A stretch of DNA of 64,000 nucleotides from contig NW_026947486.1 in the NCBI RefSeq assembly GCF_034190915.1, positions 23,615,001 through 23,679,000 of the forward strand, in the 5' to 3' direction. A model generated the notes under the pieces. The model saw only the letters and a list, made by a program, of their open reading frames with translations, did not search any database and was not told the origin of the DNA. Position numbers and translations under genes: made by a program. This document shows, one piece after another, positions 45,142-58,900 of the stretch. The DNA comes from Cavia porcellus (taxonomy: Eukaryota; Chordata; Mammalia; Rodentia; Caviidae). Numbering within the stretch: the first letter of the stretch is position 1; every line of letters begins with the position of its first letter.

Positions 45142-48115
45142 GAATCAATGAGTCAAAGGGTTAATTTTTTGAAATAGTAAATAAAATTGATAAAACCTAG
45201 GCCAGGCTTAGCAAAAAAGAGAAAGAACTGGTTTAGATTCATGCAACTGGGAATGCAAAAGGTGAAATCACAATGAATCCTACAGAAATCCAGAGGATCA
45301 CCAATACGTAACTTTGAGAATATTTAATAAAATAGAAAACACAGAAGAAATGCACAGATGCCTAGATACATATAAATTAACTAAATTGAATCAATAAAAT
45401 ATAAATAGTCTAAATAATCCAATATCTGGCAATGATATTGAGAATTTAATTAACAACTTACCTACAAAGAAAAGCCCAGGTCCAGATGGAGTCACTGCTG
45501 AATTCTACAAGAAATTTAGAGAACATGTAATGCCATTATTCCTCAAACTCTTTAATGAAATTGAAAGGGAAGCCATGCTCTCAGAATCATTCCTGGAATC
45601 AAGTATTATCTTGATATTAAAACCAGAGAATGAGCTAACCAAAAGGCCAATCTCCCTAATGAAATTGGTGCAAAAATCCTCAATAAATTACTAGCAGACA
45701 GAAAGCAGCAAATTATCAGGAAGATTTTACATCATGACCAAGTGGGATTCATTCTAGGAATGCAGGGACAGTTCAGCATATGCAAATCAATGAATGTAAT
45801 ACATCATATCAACAGAGTCAGAGACAAAAGTCTCATGATCATCTCAATAGATGTGGAAAAACCTTTTGATAAAATCCAGAACTCATTCATGATAAAAAAA
45901 ACCCTACAGAAAATCAGAATAGATCATCTTTACCTCAATCTGATAAAAGCCATCTATGAGAAACTAACAGCCAACATCATACTAAACTGACAAAATCTGA
46001 AAGTTTTCATGCTAAATCAGGAACAAGATAAGGATGTCCACTATCACCACTCATTCAATATAGTTCTGGAAATGTTAGCCAGAACAATTAGGCAAGACAG
46101 AGAAATAAAAGGAATAAGTACAGGAAAGAAAGATGTTAAATTATCATTATTTGTAGATGACATGATATTCTTCATAGAAGACTCCCAAAACTTCACCAAA
46201 AGACTTCTAGATTTATTATCAGATTCAGTCAGACAACTGGATACAAAGCCAACACAAAAATCAATAGCATCCCGTACATGAGTAACAAACTCACTGAGAG
46301 GGAAATTAAGGAAACTGTATCTTTCATAATAGCATTCAAAAAATGAAATAGTTAGGAATCAACCTAACAAAGGATGTAGAAGAATTATACATTGGAAACT
46401 ATACTACTCTGAAAAAGGAGATTGAAGAGTACATTAGATAATGGAAAGATATCCCTTGTTCTTGTATAGGAAGAACAAACATGGTGAAAATGGCTATACT
46501 CTGAAAGTTGTTACACAGATTTAATGCATTCCCAAATAAAATAACATTATGATTCCTCACAAAGCTAGAGAAAACACTCCTAAAATTCATTTAGAATGAG
46601 GAGACAACTGGAATAGCAAAAACTATCTTGGGCAACAAAGACAAGTCAAGAGGCATCACAATCTCTGTCTTAAAACTATACTACAAAACTACTGTTATAA
46701 ACTACTGTGTATGGTACTGGGAAAAAACACTCCTGAGGATCAGTGGAACATTTAGAATGCATTTAGAAGATGCAGAAACAACTTCTAACACTTGTTCTTT
46801 GACAAAGGCGCTAAACATGTTCACTGGAAGAAAGATAGCCTCTTTAATAAATGGTGCTGGAAAAAACTGGCTTTTCACATTCCAAACACTAAAACTTGAA
46901 TCTCATCTATCTCCATGCACTAAACTAAAATCAAAGTGGATCAAAGATACAAATATTAAAACAGAAATGCTTATCCTGTTAGAAGACAGAATAAATAGAA
47001 CTCTTGAAGACACAGGTGTAGCAAAGATTTCATGAACAAAATCCCAATCGCACAGGAAATACTACAAACAATAACAACTGGGGCCTCTTCCTATTAAAAA
47101 ACTTTTCCACACCAAAGTAGTTACCAACAGAGTGAAAACATAACTCATAGAGTTGGGGAAAAATTCTAGTCAATTGTTCTTTTGACAAAGGAATAATATC
47201 TAGAAAGTATAAAGAACTGAAAATCATCAGACCTCTCAAATTTAAAGACCTGATCCATAAATGGGCATCTGAAATGAATAGATACTTCTTATAGGAAGTA
47301 CAAATGGCAAATAAATATATGAAAACTGTCTAGTATCACTGATAATTTGAGAGATGCAAAGTAAAACAATGCTGAAATTCCATCTCATTATAGAAAGAAT
47401 TCTTATTATCCAGAAATCAAACAATGACAATTTCTAGATGGGCTGTGGGGAAAAGGAACCCTTTTCCACTCTTGGTGGGAGTGCTGACCGGTGCAGCTAG
47501 TGTGGAAATTCAGTGTGGAGATTCCTCAAAAAACTAAGACTACAGGTTTTATTCAACCCAGTGTTCCTCTTCTGAATATCTTCCCAGAATTTAAAAATCA
47601 TACAAGAGTGATATATATGCACACATGTTTATAGCAGCACAATTTTAAAAGCTAAATTTTGGAAACAATGCAAATGCCCATCAACTGAGGGATGGATAAA
47701 GAAGATACGGGGTTTTTAATACAATGGAGTACTACTCAGTCATAAAGATTAAATTTGAGACATTTATAGTTAAATGAATGCACCTTGACGCCACCCTCTT
47801 AAGTAAAATAAATCAGACACATGTGTAAATATCACATAGTTTTCCTGCTGTGAGAAACTGAAAGCATAAACCAATACCAAAATATATAATGGATATTGTG
47901 AAATAAGAAATTGTTTAAAAGGAAAGAGGAATAGGGGTGGAAAGGAAGGAAGTGAACAGACAAAAAAAGGTTGATGGAAAGAAATCTTCATAAATAAGGA
48001 GAGGAAGATGAGTTGAGGTGAGAGGAGAGGAATGGGAGGGAAAAAAAGACATACCATGTGTAGATATAAGTTCTCTATGTGATTATGTACACATATATTG
48101 TACTAATAAACTTAA
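45142..48115 (+). mobile_element. Long L1 on + strand, 3' portion (rest of ORF2 and 3' UTR)
   Basis: Resumes right after the provirus. The RT region includes KKSPGPDGVTAEFYKKF near 45460, a gap, then YxDD as FVDD at 46150, and the C-terminus with the tryptophan-rich GWKDWL-like region and EYYSVIK near 47730. The 3' UTR has a purine-rich tract (47930-48050) and AATAAA near 48104. Many stops break ORF2, and the cysteine-rich region is damaged. Confidence 0.82.
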
Positions 48116-48769
48116 TAATTTAAAAAATTGTAGAAAGTGTAGATATGTAGATATGCAAAATAATAAAATGCATGAAAAAATGAAATCATCAACAAAGTAA
48201 TAGGAGCTTTAAAAACCATATGAAAATTATGGAGGTGAAAATGAAAAAAAAAGCTAAAAATTTGAAAGGAATTTAATGGCAGCCTAGATGAGGAAAATAA
48301 AAGAACTAGTAAATTCAAGACAGGTTATTGGAAATCTTTGATTCAGAAGAGCAAAAAGAAAAAAAATGAAGAAAATGAACAGAGCCTAAGGAATTATATA
48401 ATACTATCAAGCAATCAATAAACACATTATGGAAGTTGAAAGTGAATAGAAAGAAAATTGAAGAGAGTTTATTTAAAGAAACACTGTCTCCAATTTTCTC
48501 ACATCTGAGTTAGAAAAATGAACATAAAATTCAGGAAGATCAGAAAATTTCAACTAAAATAAGCCCAGCGAGGCCCACCTAGAAACATAAATATTCAAGA
48601 GTCATAGAACCTTGAAAGCAGTAAGAGAAAAATAATGTATCACATGCAATATCACTTTGATGAGTCATCTCAGTAGAAACTGCAGCACACGAGATACTGA
48701 AATGGTGTATTACAAACTAATAAATGACAAAAACCTCATTAAATAAGAATATATATTTTAATGTTTATT
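48116..48769. other. AT-rich sequence, possibly very old L1
   Basis: No open frame and no clear family match by eye; some words suggest ORF1-like L1 sequence on the + strand, but I am not confident. Confidence 0.3.
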
Positions 48770-49562
48770 TTTATTAGCACGTGTTTACAGTTCATAATGA
48801 TTAGAGTCATTGTGGTGAATTGCTACATATACATAACACTTCTCAATTCTTTGTCCCTCTTCCCCTCCACCACTCATTTACAAAATTAGTCAGCATCAGA
48901 TTCATTTATGTATTTTATATGTCCTTTTCAAGTTAATTATCATAAATATAGATTAACAGCCAGATTAACAGATCAAAACCCATAAAAAACACATAAGACA
49001 ATTATACTAAATCAAAGAATACTTTTATGTACATTGTTTATGTTGAATTAAAAAAACTTTTTCTCTTTTCATTGTCTTTTATTTTATAATTTATATATTG
49101 GGCTTCTCATATAAGAGAAACCACATGATACTCAAGCCTGTGTTACCGATTTACTTCATTTAACTCTATGGTCTCAACAGGTATCCATTTTCCCACAGAT
49201 GACTCAAGTTTATCCTTCTTTATGACAGAGTAGTATTGCACTGTATAGAAATATCACATTTTCTTTAGTCATTTATCTGTTGATAGAAATATAGGTCATT
49301 TCTAACATTTAGCTATTATGAATTATGCTGCTATAAACATGGATAATCATAGATCATTGTGATATAATGTCTTTAACTCTTTTAAGAAAATACCTAAAAG
49401 TGAAATGGTTGGGTCAAGCGGAATTTCTAGTTCTAGGTTTTTGAGTAATCTCCATATTGATTTCCAAAATTGTTGTACCATGTTGTACCATTCACACTAA
49501 CAATGAAAAAGAGTACTCCCTACACAGTGTTTCCAGACTTTGTTATTGGTTGATTTCTTTTT
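48770..49562 (-). mobile_element. Old L1 3' end, reverse orientation
   Basis: 3' UTR-like sequence (tttattagcacgtgtttaca) followed by the ORF2 C-terminal region (gacagagtagtattgcactg, attatgctgctataaacatg). It is cut at about 49555 by a younger L1 poly(A) end. Confidence 0.65.
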
Positions 49563-52500
49563 TTCCTAATTATTTTTATTTAAAGAAAAAAAGAAAAGAA
49601 AATTAAAAAACAAAATAAAAAGAGAAAAAAGAATACAGAATTCAAAAATATTAATATAAAATTGCTAGTTGATACATTACATATTGTCATCCTAAAAATA
49701 GTTGTTAAAGTTACAAAATTAGAGCATAAGAAGTGGCTAGATGCTCAAACATTGACAGTGCAAACCCTTCTGTTCAATGATCTAATAGAAATTTAGTAAT
49801 ATGGTCATCTATCTTACACACTATACATACCGTTATATCCTTTGGAGAATTTTCCTTCCTTTTCACTTTTACAATATCTATTATACTTTTTGGATCCCAA
49901 TATTCTGTCAGTTTTTTATTATTTTTTACACTAGAGAGACACTGTGATGTTTACTAATGTGAGTCTTGTTTATTTCACAGACGAGGATATTCTCAAGTTG
50001 CCTCCATTTACCTATAAAGGCCTCAAGATCATCCTTTCGATAGCTGAGTAGTATTCCATTGTATAAAAATACCACATTTTTTTCATTTACTCTGCGATTG
50101 ATGGACATTTTGGTTGTTTCCAATATTTAGTTATCACAAATTGTGCTGCTATGAACATGGGTGCACATATATTTCTCTGACATTTCATTTTCAATTTTTC
50201 TGGGAAAATACTCAGGAGGGGAATAACTAAATTGAATGGAACCTCCAATCCTAGTTTTTTGAGAAATCTCCATACTGATTTCCACAGTGGTTGCACCAGT
50301 CTGTACTCCTACCAACAGTGGAGAAGTATTCCTTTTTCCCTGCATCCTTGCCAACTTTTGTTATCAGTTGATTTCTTGATGTCAGCTATTCTTTCTGGAG
50401 TGAGATGAAATCTCAATGCTGTTTTAATTTGCATTTCTCAAATGACCAGTGATGGTGAACATTTCTTCACATATTTATTTGCCGTTTGTGTATCTTCATC
50501 AGAGAACTGTGTGTTCATCTCTGATGCCCATTTGTGGAGAGGGTCTTTGAATTTGTGGGGCTTGATGTTTTTCAATTCTTTTTATGTTTTGGGTTTAAGT
50601 CCTTTGTCTGAGTGGTTGCTGGCTAAAATTCTTTCCCATTCTGTGGGTTTTAATTTCACTTTAGTAATATGAGATCTCAGTTGTTGATCCTTTGAAGTAT
50701 TTCCCATGCGGTTTGCATTTTGTTCATGAATTCTCTGCCTACCCCTATGTCTCCAAGATTTCTACCTACCTTATCCACCAGTATATTTAGTGTTTCTGTT
50801 TTAATATTTAGATCATTGATCCATTTTGACTTTAGTGTATGGTGATCGGCATTGGTCTAGTTTCAGTCTTGGAAAACCAAATTTTCCAACACCACTTGTT
50901 AAAGAGGCTATACTTTTTCCAGTGAACATGTTTATCCTCTTTGGCATATAAAGGTGGCTGAGTGTCTTTGTAGTAGTGTTTGCATCTTTTAATCTGTTCC
51001 ATTGATCCTCAGATCTATTTCTCTGCCAGTACCATGATGATTTTATTACTATGGTTTTAAGTATATTTTCAAGTTAGGAATTAAGATGCCTCCTGTCTTG
51101 CCTTTGTTGCCCAGAATTGCCTTTGATATTCTAGGGTTCTTCTGTTCCCAGATGAATTTTAGGAATATTTTCTTTAGATTTGTAAGGTATGTTAATGGTA
51201 TTTTGATTGGGTTTGCATTGAATCTGTATAACAGTTTTGGTAGTGTGCCATTTTCACAATGTTGGTTTTTAATAACCAAGAACAAAGAATATCCTTCCAT
51301 TTTCTAATATCCTCTTCAATTTCCATTTTTAGAGTAGTATGATTTTCAGCATATAGGCCTGTTACATTCTTGGTTAGCTTGATTCCTAAGTATTTCATTT
51401 TTTTAGATGCTATTGTGAAAGGCAATATTTCCATAATTTCTCTCTCAGTGAATTTTTTGTTTGTGTACAGGAATGCTATTGATTTTTGAGTGCTGACTTT
51501 GTATCTAGCTATGCTGCTGAATTTGTTTATTACCTCTAGTAGTCTTTTAATGGAGTTTTTGGGGTCTTCTATGGAGAGTATAATGTTGTCTGCAAATAAT
51601 GATAATTTAACTTTTTATTCTTTTTATTTCTCTTGTCTGATTGCTCTGGCTAATATTTCTAGCACTATATTGAACAAGAGTGGTAATAGTGGACATCCTT
51701 GTCTTGTTCCTGATTTTAGAGTGAAAGTTTTCAGTTGCTGTCCATTTAGTATAATGTTGACTGTTGGTTTGTCATAAATGGCCTTTATGAGATTGAGATA
51801 CATACTATCTATTCTGAGTTTATGAAAGTTTTTTTTTATCATGAACAGGTGTTGGACTTTATCAAAAGCTTATTCTGCATCCATTGAGATGATTATGTGA
51901 TTTTTATTTTTGGTTCTGTTGATGTGGTGTATTATATTTATTGATTTATGTGTTTTGAACCATCCCTGCCTTCCTGGAATAAATCACACTTGGTCGTGCT
52001 GTATAATCTTCTTGATGATTTGCTGCATTCTATTTACCAGCATTTTATTGAGAATCTTTGCATCCATTTTCATTAGTGAGATTGGTCTATAGTTCGCCTT
52101 TTGGGTTGGGTCTTTCTTTGCTTTTGGTATCAGGGTGATACTTGTCTCCAGGAATTATTTAGGAGGATTGCTTCCTTTTCAATTTCATTGAAGAGTTTAG
52201 GGAGTATTGGCATCAAATCTTTAAATTTCTTATAAAATTTAGCTGTGAATCCATCAGGACCTGGGCTTTTCTTTGTTGGTAAGTTTCTAGTCACATTTTC
52301 AATTTCAGTAGCTGATACTGGGTCACTCAAAATTATTGTATCTTCTTGGTTGAGCTTTGGTAGTTCGTATGTTTATAGAAATCTGTCCATTTCCTCTGTG
52401 TTTTCCACCATATGTGAGTAGAGATTTTCAAATTAGGTGTTCATGATCTTTTGAATTTCCATGGGATCTGTAGTAAGTTCCCTCTTTTCAGTCCTTATTG

Positions 52501-53945
52501 TGTGGATTTGAGTTTTTTTTCTTTCTTTTCATGATAAGGTTAGCCAGAGTTTTATCAGTTTTGTTTACAGTCTCAAAAAAACAGCTCTTTGATTTTTAAA
52601 GTATTTTTTTAGTTTCAATTGCATTGATTTCTGCTCTAATCTTCACAATTTCCTTTCTTCTGTGAGCTTTGAGTTTGAATTGTTCTTCCTTTTCTAGAAG
52701 CTTGAGATGTAGCATTAGGTTATTTATTTGTGTTTACTCCATTTTCTTGGTGTGTCTATTTATTGCTGTATATTTCTCTCTTAAGACTTCTTTCATTGCA
52801 TCCCATAGGTTACAGTATATTGTATCTGCATTTTCATTGTATTGTAGGTATTGTTGCATTTCTTCTTTAATTTCATCTGTAACCCACTGGTTATTTAGAA
52901 GGTTAATATTTAAGTTCCATGTATTTATGCAAGTTTTGCAGGTTTTTTTGTCACTGATTTCCAGTTTTACTGCTCTATGGTCAGATATCATGCATAGAAT
53001 AATTTTACTCCCTTTGCATTTAATTAAGAATGTTTTACTGGTTAATATATGGTCTATTTTGGAGAATGTCCCATGTGCAGCTGAAAAGAAAGTATATTCT
53101 GATGTGGTTGGGTGGAACACTCTGTAAACATCCACTAAGTACATTTGTTCACAGGTATGATTGAGTTCTGCCCTTTCTTTGATGATTTTTTGTCTAGTTG
53201 ATCTGTTTGTGACAGTGGGGTATTAAGGTCTCCTATTACAATTGTGTTCTTGTGTATTTGGTTTTTCATGTCCATTAGGGTTTGTCTTATACAGTTGGGT
53301 GCTCCTGTATCTGGTGTATATATATTTATAATTGTTAGCTCTTCCTGTTGAATTTTTTCACTTACAAGTATGTAGTGGCCTTCTTTATCTCTTTTAATCA
53401 TTTTAGGTTTAAAGTTCCCTTTGTCTGCAGACAGAATAGCTACCCTGCTTTTCTCTGGGTTCCTGTTGCATGGAATACTGTTTTCCATCCTTTGATTTTA
53501 ATCTATGAGTTTCTTTTTGAGTTAGATGTGTTTCATCTATATAGCGTATTGTGGGATCATGTTTGTTGATGCATTCTCTCAACTTGTTTTTTTGATAAAT
53601 GAATTGAGCCCATTTGCATTTATGGATATCACTGATATGTACTGGCTTGACTTTGCCATGTTGTATTCCTGTTGTTGATTTCCTGCTTTTTTCACTTGTT
53701 TAATTTCTTGTCCTGCCTGGTGGTTTTTTCTGTTGTTGTTCTGGAGATTGTAGTCATTTTTTGTCTCTATTTAGCATGTCCTTCAGTACTCTTTCTAGGG
53801 TTGGTTTGGTGAACATGTATTTCTTCAGTTGTTCTTTGTCATGGAAGTATCTTGTTTCTCCATTAAATTTGAAAGTTTTCCTGGGTACATCAGTCTGGGT
53901 TGAAAGTTGTTTTCTTTTAGGGCTTGAAATACTTCAAACTCATCT
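49563..53945 (-). mobile_element. L1, reverse orientation: 3' UTR, ORF2 and end of ORF1
   Basis: On the - strand it starts inside the ORF1 C-terminal domain (NNFQPRLMYPGKLS near 53870), has an ORF2 start near 53659, endonuclease (53135-53488 with GDLNTPLSQTDQLD; 52734-53144 with SEYTFFSAAHGTFSKIDH), RT (KKSPGPDGFTAKFYKKF near 52260; catalytic box altered to FADN near 51585) and the C-terminal region near 50100-50350. Its 3' UTR is short (about 450 bp) and ends in an A-rich tail at 49563. It is 5'-truncated; stops and frameshifts break ORF2. Confidence 0.82.
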
Positions 53946-54572
53946 TTTTTAAAAATTTTATTTACAGAAAGATAAAACAGCAAATGGGTAGAAATAGTAC
54001 ATACTTTCAAAGGAAAAAATAAACAGTAATAAATCACTAGTTGATGTTTACATATTGTTCAATACAAATAATTGCTCAAGATACAAAAGTGGAACATATA
54101 AATGGGAATTCAAACAGGGAGATTGCAAATAGTACTGTTCAACTATCTAATAAAAACTTAGTAATATGGTTATCAATTCTATACACTTAAACATACACGC
54201 ATTTATCCAATTCTCCATTTATGTTGAGATTAAACAAACCAAAGCAGACTAAAATCACTCCGCAGGATAATAATATTGCTGGATTTCACATCATGACACT
54301 CTGGAATCAGCATTGGGTACTGTAATACCTTTTTTTCTCCAAAGTATTTGTTCATTTCATCATGTGTCATAAGATCAGTTCTCATAAACTGTTTATAGGT
54401 TTAATGCAAGCATGAGTCTTAAGGTGTATTTCTATCTTTTCTATATTAAAGGGAGAAACATAACAAACCAGGACAGAACAAAACATATTCCTATAGACAC
54501 ATAAAACTAAAATGACATATAAAACTGCTGTACAAGCAGTTCTACCATGGTTACTGTGTTGTCTTTTTTAAA
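53946..54572 (-). mobile_element. L1 3' UTR fragment, reverse orientation
   Basis: A T-rich start (cttttttaaaaattttattt), then the same 3' UTR words as the neighbours (caaatagtactgttcaacta, taaaaacttagtaatatggt). It stops at the poly(A) end of the next L1. Confidence 0.65.
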
Positions 54573-54899
54573 ATTTTTTTTATTTAAAGGAAAAAAACCC
54601 AAAACAGTATAAGGGTACAAGTAATACAGAATTACAAAAAAAAGGTAAGAAATCACTAGTTAATAGATTACATGTTGTCATCTTAGAAATAGTTGTTCAA
54701 GTTACAGGATTAAAGCATACAAAGTGGACATTCAAACAGCGAGACTGCAAACAGTTGTGTTCAATGATCCAACAAAAACTCAGTAATATGGTCATCTATC
54801 TTAACACACCTAAACACACTTGCAGTTGTATCCTTTAGAGCACATTTTTTCCTCTTTTTTTACAACAAAATTTACACATTTTCAGTTTTATTATTCCGA

Positions 54900-55980
54900 T
54901 GGTTCTTATTACTTTTTTATTTGGAAGAGAATAAAACCAAATATGACAAAATAAAGCAGTCAGTCAAAACACAGGATAGACATAGCACTTGATGTAAAAT
55001 CAGAATACAAGGTAATCAACAATGGTTACGATAGTGCCTCTTGCTTCCTTAAAAAGAATTGCCTTTATCATTAGGTATAATAAAATTGAACAAAACAGTA
55101 CAGAACAAGACAAATAAAACCTAAACATTGGAAACATTACAGGACTTCAAAAGAAGATAATAGTCAAACCAGAATGGGCATTATAATGAATCTTATTGCC
55201 TTCAAAGTAGTTGCCTATACCCTCAAACTTGTTACTATCAAATGGAACAGAACAGAGTCTAATCAGTCAAAATAAGATAGTGGGAATAATATAGGACTTC
55301 AAATCAAGTTAATAGGAAATAAAAAAGTTACTATAATATATTCTGCTAATTTTTTTGATTTTTTTCTCTTAATTAAAAAAATAAAATAAATAAATAATTT
55401 TTTATGAATAAGGGAGAGATTGAGATAAAAGAGGACATAACAACATAACAATAGAGGTCAAAGCATGACAATTTCATCAACCTAGTGCTTCATCACAAGA
55501 TAGCCCGACATAATAGTTACAAAGTGTCTCTTTCCTTGAAATATTTGAATATAACTCCATATACTATAGCATTAAACATATCAATACAGTGTGAAACCAC
55601 TTAAGTGGATGAAAGTATTACAGGGTATTTAGAACCAGCTAACAGAAAATGAACAATGGTTTCTATATTATCTCTTTGCCTACAAAATTTTTTGTTTATA
55701 CTATCACATATAATAAAATCCAGTAAGACACAACATGATAAAACCAATAGAGACAGAAGAGCAACAGTTTGGTGGGCTTTCAAAACAAGATTACATTAAA
55801 TCAGCACTAGCTATTATAATGTCTTGTTTTCTTCAAAATACCTGTTCATTGCATCATAGGCAACAATATCAAACAGCCCAGAATAAAGCCATTCCAATTA
55901 AGAGTGAAAACTTTATAACATTTCAAAGCCACATAATGTGGAATCATGATTACCACATATTTTTATATAGTTGAATCATT
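54900..55980 (-). repeat. Degenerate tandem-like units in extended L1 3' UTR
   Basis: Related words (attataatgtcttgttttct, ctatattatctctttgccta, acaaagtgtctctttccttg, acgatagtgcctcttgcttc) recur at about 55026, 55185, 55330, 55515, 55655 and 55810, about every 140-185 bp. The same block is in the L1 at 14085-15470. It lies between the ORF2 stop and the common 3' end of the element. Confidence 0.5.
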
Positions 55981-58900
55981 TCTTACATTAGGGAAACTAC
56001 TCAGTATTCATACATGTGAGTTTGAATTATTTCACTTATGAGTATGGTCCCAAGCTGCATCCATTTATTTATAAATATCTCAATGTGATCCTTCTTTATA
56101 GCTGAGTAGTACTCCATTGTATAAAAATACCACAAATTTTTTATTCATTCCTCAGTTGATGGACACTTGGGTTGTTTCCAAGATCTGGAGATTACAAATT
56201 TTGCTGCTATAAACATAGGTGCACATATATCACTGTGGTATGATACTTTCAGTTCTTCCAGGAATATGCCTAGAAGTGGAATAGCTGGAACAAATGGGAC
56301 TTTCAATCCCAGCTTTTTGAGAAATCTCCAGACTGACCTCCACAACGTTTGTACCAGTCTACACTCCCACCAATAGCGCAGTAGAGTTCTTTTTTCCCCA
56401 CAGCCTCTCCAGAACTTGTTGTTGTTGGTTTTCTTGATCCTGACCATTTTTTCAGGAGTGAGATGGTATCTCAGTATGGTTTTAATTTGCATTTCTCTAT
56501 TAAGTAATGATGATAAACATTTTTCATGCATTTATTTTCCATTTGTTTTCTTCATCTAAGAAGTGTGTATTCATCTCAGATTCCCATTTTTGGATTGGAT
56601 CATTGAATTTTGGGGGTCTGATATTTTTTAACTCTTTATATGTTTTAGACAGAAGTCCTTTGTCTGAGGGACAGTTCACTAAGATTTTTTCCCAGTTTGT
56701 GGGTTTTCTTTTCACTATGCTGGAGATTTCTATTGACATGAAGAAACTTTTTAATAAGACAAAGTCCCAGTTATTGATTCTGGGAAGTATTTCCAGTGAG
56801 GTTTGAGTCCTGTTCATGAATTCTCTACCTACCCCTATGTCTTCAAGGTTTCTACCCAATTTGTCTTCCAATAGATTTAGTGTTTCTGTTTTAATATTCA
56901 AATCTTTGATCCATTTAGACTTTAATTCAGTACATGGTGGTAGGCAGGGGTCTAGTTTTAGTTTTTGGCATATGGAGAGCCAGTCTTTCCAACACCATTT
57001 ATTAAAGAGACTGTTGTTCTTCCAGTGAACCTGTTTGGCCCCTATATCAAAGATAAGATGGTTGAGTGTATTCATAGTTGTGGTTGTATCTTCGAATCTA
57101 TTCCATTGATCTTCATATCTATTTTGGTTCCAGTACTATGTTGATTTTACTACAGTTGCTTTGTAGTATAGCTTCAAGTCGGGGATTATGATGCCTCCTG
57201 CCTTGCCTTTGCTGCTTAGAACTGTCTTTGCTCTTCTAGGGCTCTTCTGGTTCCAGATGAATTTTAGGAGTGATTTCTCTAGATCTATAAGGTATGTTGA
57301 TGGTATTTTTATTGGGATTGCACTGAATCTGTATAGCAGTTTTGGGAGGATGGCCATTTTTACAATATTTATTCTTCTATCCATGAGCAAGGGATGTCTT
57401 TCCATTTTCTAAGATCATCTTCAATTTCTTTTTTCAGTGTCTTATAATTTTCCCTGTATAGGTCTTTTACTTCCTTTTTGAGAATAATTCCTAAATATTT
57501 CATTTTTTTGGTTGCTAGTGTGAAGGATATGGCTTCTCTTATTTCTTTCTCAGTGATTTTGTTGTTAGTATATAGAAATGCTATTGATTTTTGAGTATTG
57601 ATTTTGTATCCAGCTACATTTCTGAATTTACTTATTATATCTTGTAGTCTTTTAATGGAGATTTGGGGGTCTTCTATGTAGAGTATCATGTCATCTGCAA
57701 ATAATCATAATTTAACTTCTTCTCTTCCTGTCTTTACACCTTTAATTTATCTCTTGTTCATTGCTCTGGCTAGTACTTCAGTACTATATTAAATAGGAGC
57801 AGTGCTAAAGGACATCCTTGTCTTGTGCCTGATTTTAAAGTAAAATCCTTCAATTTTTGGCCATTTAGTATGGTACTGGCTGTGGGTTTGTCATAGATAG
57901 CCTTTATTATATTGAGGTAAAGACCATCTATTCCAATTTTCTGTAAGGTTCTAATCAGAAATGAATGTTGGACCTTGTCAAAAGCTTTTTCTGCATCTAT
58001 AGAAATGATCATGTGATTTTTATTTTTGGCTTTATTGATATAGTGGATTGCATTTATTGATTTACGTATGTTGAACCATCCCTGCATTTCTGGGATGAAT
58101 CTCACTTGGTCATGGTATATAGTCTTCTTGATGATTTGCTGCATCTTATTTGCCAATATTTTATTGAGGATTTTTGCATCTATGTTCATTAGGGAGATTG
58201 TCCCGTAGTTCTCTTTTTTAGTTGGGTCTTTCTCAGGTTTTTGTACTAGAGTAATATTTGCTTCCAGGAATGACTTAAGAAGGATTGCTTCCCTTTCAAT
58301 TTCATTGAAGAGTTTGAGGAGTGTTGGCATTGTCTTCTTTGTATTTTTTGTAGAATTCTGCAGTGAATCCGACTGGGCCTGGGCTCTTCTTAGTAGGTAA
58401 GGACTTAACTGCATTATCAATTTCATTAATAGAAGTTGGGTTATTCCATAGTTTTACATCTTCTTGACCTAGCTGTGGTACTTCATATGTTTCTAGGAAT
58501 CTATCTATTTCTTCTGTGTTATCAAACCTATGAGAGCAAAATAGGTGTTGATAATCTTCTGTATTTCTACAGAGTCTGTGGTGATTTTGCCTTTTTCATT
58601 CCTTATTGCATGAATTTGAGTTTTTTCTTCCCTTTTTTAAATAAGGTTGGCTAGGTGCTTGTCAATTTTATTTATTCTTTCAAAGAACCAACTCTTTGAT
58701 TCATTGATTCTTTGGATTATTTTCTTAGTTTCTATTGCATGAATTTCTGCTCTGATTTTTGTAATTTCCTCCCTTCTTTTGGCTTTGGGCTTGACTTGCT
58801 CTTCTTTTTCAAGGTGTTTGAGGTGTAGCATGTTTTCCTGATATGGAAACTCAGTGCAATAAATTTTGCTCTGAGAACAGCTTTCATTGCATCCCACAGA

